NCBI GenBank assembly: GCA_963831235.1
Contig: CAWHPS010000035.1
Span: 124,001 to 188,000 of the forward strand
Length of the DNA: 64,000 bases
Reading direction: 5' to 3'
From: CAWHPS01 sp963831235
GTDB taxonomy: Bacteria; Fibrobacterota; OXYB2-FULL-49-7; JAEUSG01
Below the pieces are notes generated by a model, which worked only from the letters and a program-made list of their open reading frames with translations, was not told the origin of the DNA and searched no databases. The translations under genes were made by a program, and so were the position numbers. This document shows positions 7,695-15,513 of this stretch, piece by piece (the stretch's first letter is position 1; the number at the start of each line of letters is the position of its first letter).

Positions 7695-8855
7695 ATGACA
7701 GAATCAAAACTTATCGATTTTCATTTAGCAAAATTTAAAACCAAGCCCAAACTCATTGCTCTTGCTCCCGGGCGAGTCAATTTTATAGGTGAGCATACTG
7801 ATTACAACGGTGGCTTAGTAATGCCGCTTGCTTTAAATATGGGTGTATATTCCGCTGTTTCCGAAAACAACAAGGGGCTTCTTCGTATTCAATCTTTGGA
7901 TTTTAATAAATATGAGGAGTTTGAAATTAGTTCATTACAACCTGATAATATTTCAACTTGGGCTAATTGTCCCAAGGGAATTATCAAAATGCTCATTAAT
8001 GCTGGATGCAGCGTAAAAGGCGTTGACCTTACAATGACAGGAGATATTCCCATAGGTGCAGGCCTTTCATCGTCAGCAGCAGCAGAGGTTTCAGCGGGAT
8101 TTGCGGTTAAGGAGCTTTTTTCTTTTACTATTGATGGAATAAAATTGGCTTTGCTTGCCCAAAAGTCAGAACATGAATTCTTAGGCACAAAATGCGGGAT
8201 AATGGATCAGGCCATTTCTATTCTTGGGAAAAAAGATACGCTTTTTAAACTTTCCTGCAATGACCTAAGCTTTGATTATATCCCATTCAGAATGACGGAT
8301 ATGAAACTTCTTATAATCAATTCAGGTGTAAAACATAATCTGGCAGCAGGTGAATATAATATCAGACGCGCGCAATGTGATGAAGCTTTTAAAATAGCAA
8401 AGAATGTAAACCCTGGTATAGAGACACTATCTGATTTTTCTTTGGAACTTCTTGATAAAAACAGGAATCTTTTTTCAGATATATTATACCAGCGCTGTCA
8501 CCATGTACTTTCAGAAAACTTAAGACTCCTTGAAGTTGCTCGTTGTCTTGCCCTTGATGATTTTGTTTCCGTCGGTAGATTACTAACCGAATCCCATCGG
8601 AGTTTACAAAAAGATTACGAGGTCTCTTGCCCTGAATTGGATTTTCTTGTAGACCTTTCGCTTAAGCAGGCAGGGGTCTTGGGAGCGCGCATGACAGGCG
8701 GCGGATTCGGAGGATGTATCATTGTTCTAATTCAGGAAAAAGGTGAGGGTATTTTTAAAAAATCACTTTCCGCATATAAAAGGGAGTATGATATTAATCC
8801 TGTTGTTTTTGAAGCGGTCTCCTCTGATGGAGCCAAAATTATTTATAGGGATTAA
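7695..8855 (+). CDS. galK: Galactokinase
   Basis: Galactokinase phosphorylates alpha-D-galactose at C1, the entry step of the Leloir pathway. The 386-residue protein has all three GHMP-kinase motifs: the galactose-binding signature PGRVNFIGEHTDYNGG near residue 26, the ATP loop IPIGAGLSSSAA near 117, and the C-terminal glycine motif ARMTGGGFGGCII near 335. The catalytic Asp is in the CGIMDQAISILG segment. No galT, galE or galactose transporter lies beside it, so it appears as a single gene between repeats and the phosphate region. The ATG follows AAAGGGATAAA. Confidence 0.96.
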   Translation: MTESKLIDFHLAKFKTKPKLIALAPGRVNFIGEHTDYNGGLVMPLALNMGVYSAVSENNKGLLRIQSLDFNKYEEFEISSLQPDNISTWANCPKGIIKMLINAGCSVKGVDLTMTGDIPIGAGLSSSAAAEVSAGFAVKELFSFTIDGIKLALLAQKSEHEFLGTKCGIMDQAISILGKKDTLFKLSCNDLSFDYIPFRMTDMKLLIINSGVKHNLAAGEYNIRRAQCDEAFKIAKNVNPGIETLSDFSLELLDKNRNLFSDILYQRCHHVLSENLRLLEVARCLALDDFVSVGRLLTESHRSLQKDYEVSCPELDFLVDLSLKQAGVLGARMTGGGFGGCIIVLIQEKGEGIFKKSLSAYKREYDINPVVFEAVSSDGAKIIYRD

Positions 8856-8968
8856 TTCCCATTAAGCTAGAAAAAGCGTTTCTTATTAAGTTATCTTATT
8901 GAGCTTTCAAACAAGCCAATTCATGCGGATTATATTACTGTCAATCATTAAATAGAACAGGAGATCTC

Positions 8969-9613
8969 ATGAAATTCAATCCTCTTGATATTCTTTTACC
9001 GCGCGAAACAAAGTTTTACCATTATCTTAATCAACAGGTGGATATTTTTATTGAAGGAGGCAGGAGCTTTAAGGAATTTGTTGTTAACATAGAGAAATTC
9101 AGCGATGATGAATTCAAGAATAAAATATTGATTGTAAAAGAATATGAACATAAAGGCGATTCCGTAGAGCGTCGTATAATAGATGAACTTCATAAAACAT
9201 TCATTACTCCTTTTGACAGGGAAGACATTCATACAATTACAATCAATATTGATAAAGCCCTTGATATTTTAAACAGTATTACGCAGAAGTTTGAAATTTA
9301 TCATATTCGTAAGGTTCCGGAAAATGTTTGCAAATTCGCGGACCTTATTATTGAAATGGCGCTTGTTTTGCAAAAACTAATGAAAGCCCTTGAAACCAAG
9401 GGGGACATCATGGTTCATGCTGATAAACTTCATTCGCTTGAGAATACTGCGGATCATTTGTTCCATTGGAGCATGGCTGAATTATTTGACGGTCAGCACA
9501 ATCCCATAGATGTGCTGAAATTCAAAGAGGTTTATGAGCATCTTGAAAACTGTGTTGATGCCATTGATTATATTGGAAAACTTGTCCGTGGAGTTGTAGT
9601 TAAACTGGGTTAG
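8969..9613 (+). CDS. DUF47 family (PhoU-like) Pit accessory protein, copy 1
   Basis: A 214-residue, all-helical PhoU-like protein of the DUF47/TIGR00153 family, encoded immediately before an inorganic phosphate transporter of the Pit family. The motif EHKGDSVERRIIDELHKTFITPFDREDIH is diagnostic, with acidic positions that bind metal clusters in the PhoU fold. A second similar region is LHSLENTADHLFHWSMAELF. The family is thought to act with Pit proteins, perhaps as a regulator. AGGAGAT precedes the ATG. Only three bases separate it from pit copy 1. Unlike copy 2, no PhoB-box-like repeats are visible upstream. Confidence 0.92.
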   Translation: MKFNPLDILLPRETKFYHYLNQQVDIFIEGGRSFKEFVVNIEKFSDDEFKNKILIVKEYEHKGDSVERRIIDELHKTFITPFDREDIHTITINIDKALDILNSITQKFEIYHIRKVPENVCKFADLIIEMALVLQKLMKALETKGDIMVHADKLHSLENTADHLFHWSMAELFDGQHNPIDVLKFKEVYEHLENCVDAIDYIGKLVRGVVVKLG

Positions 9614-9616
9614 TAA

Positions 9617-10636
9617 ATGCTATCACATCTTATACATGCTCTTTTGGAACATCCTGCTGTAATGCTTGTAATCGCACTTGCGCTTGTTTTTGATTTTCTA
9701 AACGGGTTTCATGATTCAGCTAATTCCATTGCAACAATCGTTGTCAGCAAAACATTGACTCCTTTTCAAGCGGTAGTAATGGCGGGGTTGGCCAATTTTG
9801 TTGGATATTTTGTTTTTGGGGTTGCAGTTGCAAAAATGGTTGGAAAGGGTGTTGTCCATATGGATAATGTTACCCTTCCTCTTATTATTGCCGCCTTAAT
9901 AGGTGCAATTATCTGGAACATAGCCACGTGGCTTCTTGGCCTTCCTACAAGCAGCAGCCATGCACTTATCGGAGGACTTATCGGCGCTGGTATTGCACAT
10001 GCCGGTCCCGTTGTGATTATCTGGAAGGGTGTGCTTACCATATTTTCTTTTATTATTATTGCGCCATTGCTTGGTATGGTTGGAGCCGGCTTATTCACAA
10101 TAATTATAATTTGGATTTTTCGAGGAATGCATCCAAGAAAATCCAAAGTAACATTTAAATATCTTCAGTTGATATCAGGAGTCTTTTCAAGCGTGGGCCA
10201 CGGAACAAATGATGCACAGAAAACAATGGGTATAATTGCGCTTGCATTATGTACCGCAGGGATGCAGAAGGAATTTTATATTCCGCATTGGGTCATCCTT
10301 TCAGCATACAGTGCAATTTCTCTTGGAACGGTTTTTGGAGGCTGGCGGATTGTAAAAACAATGGGCACAAACATTACAAAAATCCGTGAAATGGAAGGTT
10401 TTTGTTCTGGGACAGCTGCTGCGGTTGTGCTACTAGGAACAGCGGCTTTTGGCATACCAGTATCAACAACGCATGTCATTTCAGGGTCTATAATGGGTGT
10501 GGGTGCTGTAGAGCATGCCGGATCAGTTCGGTGGATTACAGCACGTAGAATTGTCTGGGCCTGGATAATAACAATTCCCTTAACAGCAGCTTGTTCAGCA
10601 TTAAGCTATCTGGTCATTACTGTAATAAATCCTTAA
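9617..10636 (+). CDS. Inorganic phosphate transporter, Pit family, copy 1
   Basis: A 339-residue low-affinity phosphate:cation symporter of the PiT family, with about ten membrane helices. It has the two PiT signature repeats: DFLNGFHDSANSIATIV near residue 27 and GHGTNDAQKTMGIIALAL in the second half. The conserved PVSTTHVISGSIMGVGA follows near residue 290. No long cytoplasmic loop is present, as expected for bacterial forms. It is translated right after the DUF47 gene, and the two probably form one unit. A close paralogue lies at 11415-12494. Confidence 0.95.
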   Translation: MLSHLIHALLEHPAVMLVIALALVFDFLNGFHDSANSIATIVVSKTLTPFQAVVMAGLANFVGYFVFGVAVAKMVGKGVVHMDNVTLPLIIAALIGAIIWNIATWLLGLPTSSSHALIGGLIGAGIAHAGPVVIIWKGVLTIFSFIIIAPLLGMVGAGLFTIIIIWIFRGMHPRKSKVTFKYLQLISGVFSSVGHGTNDAQKTMGIIALALCTAGMQKEFYIPHWVILSAYSAISLGTVFGGWRIVKTMGTNITKIREMEGFCSGTAAAVVLLGTAAFGIPVSTTHVISGSIMGVGAVEHAGSVRWITARRIVWAWIITIPLTAACSALSYLVITVINP

Positions 10637-10676
10637 TTTTTTCAAAATTATCGTTTTCCGTTAACCTTTATTTCTT

Positions 10677-10719
10677 TTGTAACATCTCTGTAATACATTT
10701 GTAATGTTGAAAGTATATC
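10677..10719 (+). promoter_or_regulatory. Candidate PhoB box and -10 element before DUF47-Pit pair 2
   Basis: Three words, TGTAAC (10678), TGTAAT (10689) and TGTAAT (10700), stand exactly 11 bp apart, the spacing of PhoB half-sites (consensus CTGTCAT plus four A/T-rich bases). A TATATC at 10714-10719 lies where a -10 would be expected when the Pho box replaces the -35. The gene starts at 10766. The phoB-phoR genes follow a few kb downstream. This implies induction of pair 2 under phosphate starvation. Confidence 0.75.
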
Positions 10720-10765
10720 TTTTGCTTAATAATATGTTTGTATTTACCTTTTTAAAGGAGTCACG

Positions 10766-11410
10766 GTGAAGTTCAATCCGCTGGACATTCTTCTTCCGAG
10801 GGAAACCAAATTCTTTGTTTACTTTAATGAACAAATTGAGGTTTTGATAGAAGGGTGTAAATTATTCAAGGAGTTTACGGATAATCTTAAACAACTTTCC
10901 GATGAAGAATTTAAAGTGCGCATTATTTCAATGAAGCAATGTGAGCAAAGAGGGGATAAGGTTGAAAGGAAAATCATAGATGAACTTAATAAAACCTTTA
11001 TAACTCCATTTGACAGGGAAGACATACATACCATCGCGATTAATGTGGATAAAGCTCTTGATATATTAAACAGCATCACCCAAAAATTTGAGGTTTATAG
11101 AATCCGCAGTGCCCCTTCCAGTGTAAGCAGGTTTTCAGATTTGCTTGTTGAAATGGCATTTGAATTAAAACTGCTTTTTTCAGCCCTTGAGAAAAAGGGT
11201 GAAATAATGAAGCATGTTGAAAAACTTCACTCACTAGAAAACACGGCAGACCATCATTTTCACTGGAGCATGGCAGAGCTTTTTGACGGTCAGCATAACC
11301 CTATAGATGTTTTGAAATTCAAGGAGGTTTACGAATATCTTGAAGGAATAACGGATATTATGGATTATATCGGAAAACTTGTCCGTGGTGTAACAGTTAA
11401 ACAAGGATAA
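10766..11410 (+). CDS. DUF47 family (PhoU-like) Pit accessory protein, copy 2
   Basis: A 214-residue paralogue of the protein at 8969, identical in length and starting with the same MKFNPLDILLPRETKF. It keeps the motif QRGDKVERKIIDELNKTFITPFDREDIH and the second LHSLENTADHHFHWSMAELFDGQHNPIDVLKFKEVYE. The start is GTG at 10766 behind AAAGGAG. Four bases separate it from pit copy 2. An array of 11-bp-spaced TGTAAT words upstream suggests PhoB control, unlike copy 1. The pair clearly arose by tandem duplication. Confidence 0.92.
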   Translation: MKFNPLDILLPRETKFFVYFNEQIEVLIEGCKLFKEFTDNLKQLSDEEFKVRIISMKQCEQRGDKVERKIIDELNKTFITPFDREDIHTIAINVDKALDILNSITQKFEVYRIRSAPSSVSRFSDLLVEMAFELKLLFSALEKKGEIMKHVEKLHSLENTADHHFHWSMAELFDGQHNPIDVLKFKEVYEYLEGITDIMDYIGKLVRGVTVKQG

Positions 11411-11414
11411 ATCA

Positions 11415-12494
11415 ATGGAAACAATTTTCCATGGCCTTCTTTCCCATCCGCTTATATTGACCGTTGTTGTCTTTGCCCTTGTTTTTGATTTTCTAAACGG
11501 GTTTCATGATGCTGCAAATTCCATTGCAACGGTTGTTGTCACGAGAACACTTACTCCCCTTCAAGCCGTATTTCTTGCCGGCCTTGCAAATTTCATAGGA
11601 TATTTCACATTCAGCCATGCTATTGCAAAAATGGTAAGCAAAGGCATTATAGCCATTGATATGCTTCCCGGAGTGGAGCTTAAACTTTCGCTTATACTTG
11701 CAGCTCTTTGTGGTGCGGTAATCTGGAATATTTTCACCTGGTGGATGGGGCTTCCGACAAGCAGCAGTCATGCTCTTATAGGAGGCCTTGTTGGGGCTGG
11801 TATTGCTGCTGCCGGGCCTTCAATTGTCATACTTGGACACATAGCAATAAATGATGGAAAGCTTGCGGTGAGCGGAGTTTTGCCGATTTTTGCATTTATA
11901 ATAATTGCCCCGGTTTTGGGAATGATTGCATCATCTATTTTTACGATTATCATTATAAATCTTTTTAAGAAAAGCACACCACTGCGGGCAGCAGCTATCT
12001 TTAAAAAACTCCAGCTTTTATCAGCAACCTGGTACAGCATAGGTCATGGTACAAATGATGCACAGAAAACAATGGGCATTATCATGCTTGCACTTGTTTC
12101 TGGCGGGCTTGCATCAAGCATGGAGATTTCCGGTTGGGTCGCTTTGTCCTGCTATATTGCAATAGGCTTGGGTACGGCATTCGGCGGGTGGCGGATTGTA
12201 AAGACCATGGGAACGCGTATCACAAAAATCCGAGCCATGGAAGGTTTCTCGGCTGAATCAGCGGCTGCGCTTGTTCTTATGGGAACAGCACATTTTGGAA
12301 TACCAGTATCTACAACGCATGTGATCTCCGGATCCATCATGGGTGTTGGTGCAGTTGAACAGGCGGGGAAAGTACGCTGGGTCACGGCGCGTCGGATAGT
12401 CTGGGCATGGATTATAACCATTCCGGCAACTGCAACGTGTTCGGCCATCTGTTATCTAATTATCCGGGCACTTGGGACTTTGCATGGTTTGTAA
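11415..12494 (+). CDS. Inorganic phosphate transporter, Pit family, copy 2
   Basis: A 359-residue PiT-family symporter, paralogous to the one at 9617. Signatures DFLNGFHDAANSIATVV, GHGTNDAQKTMGIIMLAL and PVSTTHVISGSIMGVGA are intact. It is about 20 residues longer, mostly from an insert after the fourth helix (ILGHIAINDGKLAVSG, near residue 140) absent in copy 1. It lies in one unit with DUF47 copy 2 behind a candidate Pho box. Two Pit systems with different promoters may serve replete and starved states (inference). Confidence 0.95.
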   Translation: METIFHGLLSHPLILTVVVFALVFDFLNGFHDAANSIATVVVTRTLTPLQAVFLAGLANFIGYFTFSHAIAKMVSKGIIAIDMLPGVELKLSLILAALCGAVIWNIFTWWMGLPTSSSHALIGGLVGAGIAAAGPSIVILGHIAINDGKLAVSGVLPIFAFIIIAPVLGMIASSIFTIIIINLFKKSTPLRAAAIFKKLQLLSATWYSIGHGTNDAQKTMGIIMLALVSGGLASSMEISGWVALSCYIAIGLGTAFGGWRIVKTMGTRITKIRAMEGFSAESAAALVLMGTAHFGIPVSTTHVISGSIMGVGAVEQAGKVRWVTARRIVWAWIITIPATATCSAICYLIIRALGTLHGL

Positions 12495-12575
12495 TCTGGT
12501 TTTATGTAAACGTGTCTTTAGCCTTAAACATATCCGAAACCTGAATGCAATATGTATTTTCTATATTATTAACAA

Positions 12576-13277
12576 ATGACAAACGAACCCAAAATCCTTG
12601 TAGTTGACGATGAAACCGATATCCTTGATTTGGTTGCCTTCCATCTTGAGCGGGCCGGTCTTACTGTTTTAAAAGCCAAAGACGGTGAAACCGCGCTTTC
12701 CATTTTGTGGGATGAGAATGTTGATTTACTCGTCCTTGACCTTATGTTGCCGGGTGTAAACGGACTTGAGGTATTAAAGACCCTTCGGGAAAACAAGCGG
12801 ACCGAGAACCTGCCTGTCATTCTTCTGACCGCTAAAACCGCAGAGGTTGACAAGATCGTAGGGTTTGAACTTGGTACGGATGATTATGTGTGCAAGCCAT
12901 TTTCTGTCAAGGAATTAATAGCTCGTGTCAAGGCGCTCCTCAAACGCACTACAGGCTTTGCGGGCGAAAACGCTTATGCCGGTGAAGGATTCAGTGTCAA
13001 TTTCAACAGCCATAGGATTAAGGTTGATGGAAAAGCAGTGGAGTTTTCTCCCAAGGAATTCGCTATACTCGAATACCTGTTTCATCAGCGCAACAAGGTA
13101 ATTGGCAGAGACCAGCTCCTTAACAAGGCATGGGGTATGGATTCTGAAGTTGATGACCGTGTTGTGGATGTCAATATCACCCGTATGCGGGAAAAAATGG
13201 GACGCGCCAAGAAGCTTATCAAGACTGTCAAGGGATATGGCTACATGTTTGACACGAGTGTTTCAGACGAGGAGTAG
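12576..13277 (+). CDS. phoB: Phosphate regulon response regulator PhoB-like (OmpR family)
   Basis: A 233-residue response regulator. Residues 1-122 are the receiver domain: acidic pocket VVDDETD, phospho-acceptor Asp in LLVLDLMLPG (about residue 53), Thr/Lys switch in ILLTAKTA and FELGTDDYVCKPF. Residues 135-230 are an OmpR-type winged helix (FSPKEFAILEYLF, VIGRDQLL, VDVNITRMREKMG, IKTVKGYGYMF). The order receiver plus winged helix, and the place between phosphate transporters and a PhoR-type kinase beside pstSCAB, support the PhoB name. Five bases separate it from the kinase gene. No clear Pho box precedes it. Confidence 0.92.
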   Translation: MTNEPKILVVDDETDILDLVAFHLERAGLTVLKAKDGETALSILWDENVDLLVLDLMLPGVNGLEVLKTLRENKRTENLPVILLTAKTAEVDKIVGFELGTDDYVCKPFSVKELIARVKALLKRTTGFAGENAYAGEGFSVNFNSHRIKVDGKAVEFSPKEFAILEYLFHQRNKVIGRDQLLNKAWGMDSEVDDRVVDVNITRMREKMGRAKKLIKTVKGYGYMFDTSVSDEE

Positions 13278-13282
13278 GGCCC

Positions 13283-15085
13283 ATGTTCAGATCACTCAAA
13301 TTCAAACTCAGCCTGCCGCTTTTCATTTCGCTTTTAATTCTTGCACTTCTTGTAAATGCTCTTATTTTAAGGAGTTTCAAGCAGTTTTATATCTCAAATC
13401 TTGTTAACGATGCTTCACGAACACTGCTTTTCAATGCGGAAATTTTTCCAGACTCGCTTCTTAAGAAACAGTCACAGGGTGATCTTCAATCCTATTGTCT
13501 TTTCATAGACAAGTATCTCAAACAGCGTGTTACTTTCATTGATACCTCAGGAATTGTCATCGGCGATTCCAGGGTTTTGAAAGATTCTCTTTATTTCCTC
13601 GAAAATCATAAAAACCGACCGGAGATCCAGGAGCTATTAAATTCCGCTGTCCCCTTTTCTCATGAAATCCGTTTTAGCGCCACCCTCAAGTTGACAATGC
13701 TGTATATTGCCGCGCCAATAATTCGAAACGATGTATTACAAGGCTTCCTGAGGTTTGCCATTCCTTTAAAGGATATAGATAAGTATGTATTGAATCGTGA
13801 ACTCGCTGTCCTCTTTCTGACACTCTGCGCTTTTGCCATCTTTTTCCTGATCCTCCATCACTTTTCCCTGCGCATCCACCATGTTGTTAATGAAATCGGC
13901 GAAAGTGCGCGCCTTATTGAAAGCGGGATCACAAAAGAAAAAGTCTATTTCGGTTTTTCCACTGAAACCGACCGTCTTTACGATTACCTGGATGAAACCT
14001 CGGATCGTTTGCAAGTGCTGATAAATGACCTGGTTGGTCAGCGGGAAGAGGTACGTGTACTTCTTCAGTCAGTTGCCGAAGCTGTGGTGGCTGTTGATAT
14101 TCGAATGAGCGTAATGTTTGCAAATGATAATGCGTGCAGGCTTTTCGATTCACAATACACCTCAGACACACTGCCAGCCATGCCGCTTACGGGTTTCACT
14201 CATCTTCAAGCTTTTCGTGATATTGTATCCGATTCTCTTGCTGCAAAGGGCAGGGTTGAGCGAATGGTTTCTTTCAAAGGTCGGTCAAAGGATTATGAAC
14301 TCAAGGCTGTTTGCATGCCAATCTTCCGTCAGCAGGAGAATTCAGATGGAATGGCTATGTTGACTCTGGTTGATTTGACCGAAGAAAAGCGTCTGGCAAA
14401 TGCAAAAGCCCAGTTTGTTGAAGCAGCATCTCATGAATTACGGACACCGCTTACGGTCCTTAAAGGATATGTTGAAACACTTGAAGGGTGCACTGATGAG
14501 GCTTTTCGAAAGCAGTGTTATGAAAAAATCAGCAACAGTGTTTTGCGACTCGAAAATCTGACCGCGGACCTTCTCCAATTGTCCTACCTTGAAAGTGGAA
14601 AGGTGACGATTAAATACGACACCATCAATCTGGAACAGTTGGTGGGTGAAATCATAAATGATCTGGGGCTGCTGCTTAAAAATAAGGACATTGCCATAGC
14701 CATTGCATGTTCCGGCCTCATCAAGAGCGTTCCGGAGCTGGTTTACATAGCGCTTTATAATCTGATCACAAATGCCATCAAATATAACAAACCGGGTGGC
14801 CGCATCGTTATTCAAACCGTTGTCAGCCCTTCCCAGTGCGAAATATCGGTTCTTGACACCGGGATTGGTATTCCGATCGAATACCGCGAAAAGGTTTTCG
14901 AGCGCTTTTTTAGAATCGACCGCCACCGGAGCCGTGAAACCGGCGGCACAGGTCTCGGTCTTGCCATTGTCAAACATATTGCGGTTACCCTCAAGGGCAG
15001 CGTTCGCGTGGTGGACGGCATTGATGGGGGCGCAGGATTTGTCTTAACATTGCCGGTTAATAATAACGGCAATGGCAGCCGTTAA
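13283..15085 (+). CDS. phoR: Phosphate regulon sensor histidine kinase PhoR-like
   Basis: A 600-residue membrane kinase. A first membrane helix (residues 8-30, LSLPLFISLLILALLVNALIL) and a second (about 170-192, ELAVLFLTLCAFAIFFLIL) bracket a ~140-residue periplasmic domain. A HAMP-like linker and a PAS domain (about 245-365) follow. The HisKA box is VEAASHELRTPLTVLKGYVE with the phospho-accepting His. The ATPase has N box NLITNAIKYN, G1 VLDTGIGIP and G2 GTGLGLAIVKHI. E. coli PhoR lacks the large extracytoplasmic domain; the Bacillus-type PhoR has one, so this kinase may sense an outside signal as well as the Pst/PhoU state (inference). Confidence 0.9.
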   Translation: MFRSLKFKLSLPLFISLLILALLVNALILRSFKQFYISNLVNDASRTLLFNAEIFPDSLLKKQSQGDLQSYCLFIDKYLKQRVTFIDTSGIVIGDSRVLKDSLYFLENHKNRPEIQELLNSAVPFSHEIRFSATLKLTMLYIAAPIIRNDVLQGFLRFAIPLKDIDKYVLNRELAVLFLTLCAFAIFFLILHHFSLRIHHVVNEIGESARLIESGITKEKVYFGFSTETDRLYDYLDETSDRLQVLINDLVGQREEVRVLLQSVAEAVVAVDIRMSVMFANDNACRLFDSQYTSDTLPAMPLTGFTHLQAFRDIVSDSLAAKGRVERMVSFKGRSKDYELKAVCMPIFRQQENSDGMAMLTLVDLTEEKRLANAKAQFVEAASHELRTPLTVLKGYVETLEGCTDEAFRKQCYEKISNSVLRLENLTADLLQLSYLESGKVTIKYDTINLEQLVGEIINDLGLLLKNKDIAIAIACSGLIKSVPELVYIALYNLITNAIKYNKPGGRIVIQTVVSPSQCEISVLDTGIGIPIEYREKVFERFFRIDRHRSRETGGTGLGLAIVKHIAVTLKGSVRVVDGIDGGAGFVLTLPVNNNGNGSR

Positions 15086-15108
15086 AGTAATTCTTCCACA
15101 AATTCCAA

Positions 15109-15153
15109 TTGTCATAGCTCTGTAATTCTACTGTATCATTGAATCCTTATATT
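15109..15153 (+). promoter_or_regulatory. Candidate PhoB box with -10, promoter Pho1 of the small ORF/porin/pst unit
   Basis: TGTCAT (15110), TGTAAT (15121) and TGTATC (15132) stand exactly 11 bp apart, the PhoB half-site period, with preceding T or C as in CTGTCAT. TATATT at 15148-15153 lies about ten bases past the last half-site, the usual place for the -10 of a class of Pho promoters without a -35. It starts about 25 bases after the phoR stop and 40-80 bases before the 33-codon ORF. A second such site follows at 15341. Confidence 0.8.
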
Positions 15154-15191
15154 TATTGTAACAGACAACCATTATAAAAAGGAGGTAGGGC

Positions 15192-15293
15192 ATGTCTGTA
15201 TTATTTATGAAAGAGCTGATAAACGAATTAAAAGAATTCGTATTGCTCATTCTTAAACCGTTTCTGTTTATAGATCGCTTTGGCGAACAATAG
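15192..15293 (+). CDS. Small hydrophobic protein (33 residues) under a candidate Pho promoter
   Basis: A short ORF, not previously recognised by me, encoding 33 residues starting MSVLFMKELINELKEF and ending FLFIDRFGEQ. The middle (FVLLILKPFLFI) is hydrophobic and the first part is an amphipathic helix candidate, so a membrane-attached peptide is likely. Coding status is supported by a near-perfect ribosome-binding site AAAGGAGGT just five bases before the ATG, and by a Pho-box promoter directly upstream. It lies between phoR and the porin, in the same direction. A regulatory or transporter-accessory role in phosphate starvation is possible, but the function is unknown. Confidence 0.6.
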   Translation: MSVLFMKELINELKEFVLLILKPFLFIDRFGEQ

Positions 15294-15340
15294 AAACGGA
15301 AATTAAAAATCCGCTGATAGTGGGTTTTATGTTTCGGAAT

Positions 15341-15384
15341 CGTTATCTGTTTGTAATATCAATGCAATATTCAAAGGGTATATT
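15341..15384 (+). promoter_or_regulatory. Second candidate PhoB box with -10, before the porin
   Basis: CGTTAT (15341), TGTAAT (15352) and TGCAAT (15363) are spaced by exactly 11 bp, a weaker version of the array at 15109. TATATT at 15379-15384 is 16 bases after the last repeat start, the same geometry as in the first site. Shortly after come AAGGAGG (15389-15395) and an ATG immediately followed by TAA (15407-15412). Together they suggest a second Pho-controlled promoter feeding the porin-pst operon. Confidence 0.6.
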
Positions 15385-15513
15385 TAAAAAGGAGGGAAAG
15401 ACAAAAATGTAAATAAAATTCTCTCATCATCATCATTATTTGCAGCATGAGAAGAGATAAGGGTTAATGAAATTATGGTAATTAAAAAAGGAACTTAAGA
15501 AAAAGGCAATTTT

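Noticed and set aside
12490..12515. Possible Pho box before phoB (TGTAAT at 12490)
   Set aside because: No second or third word at 11-bp spacing; single match is expected by chance.
14438..14977. 179-residue antisense frame opposite phoR
   Set aside because: Shadow of the kinase gene; composition follows the sense strand.
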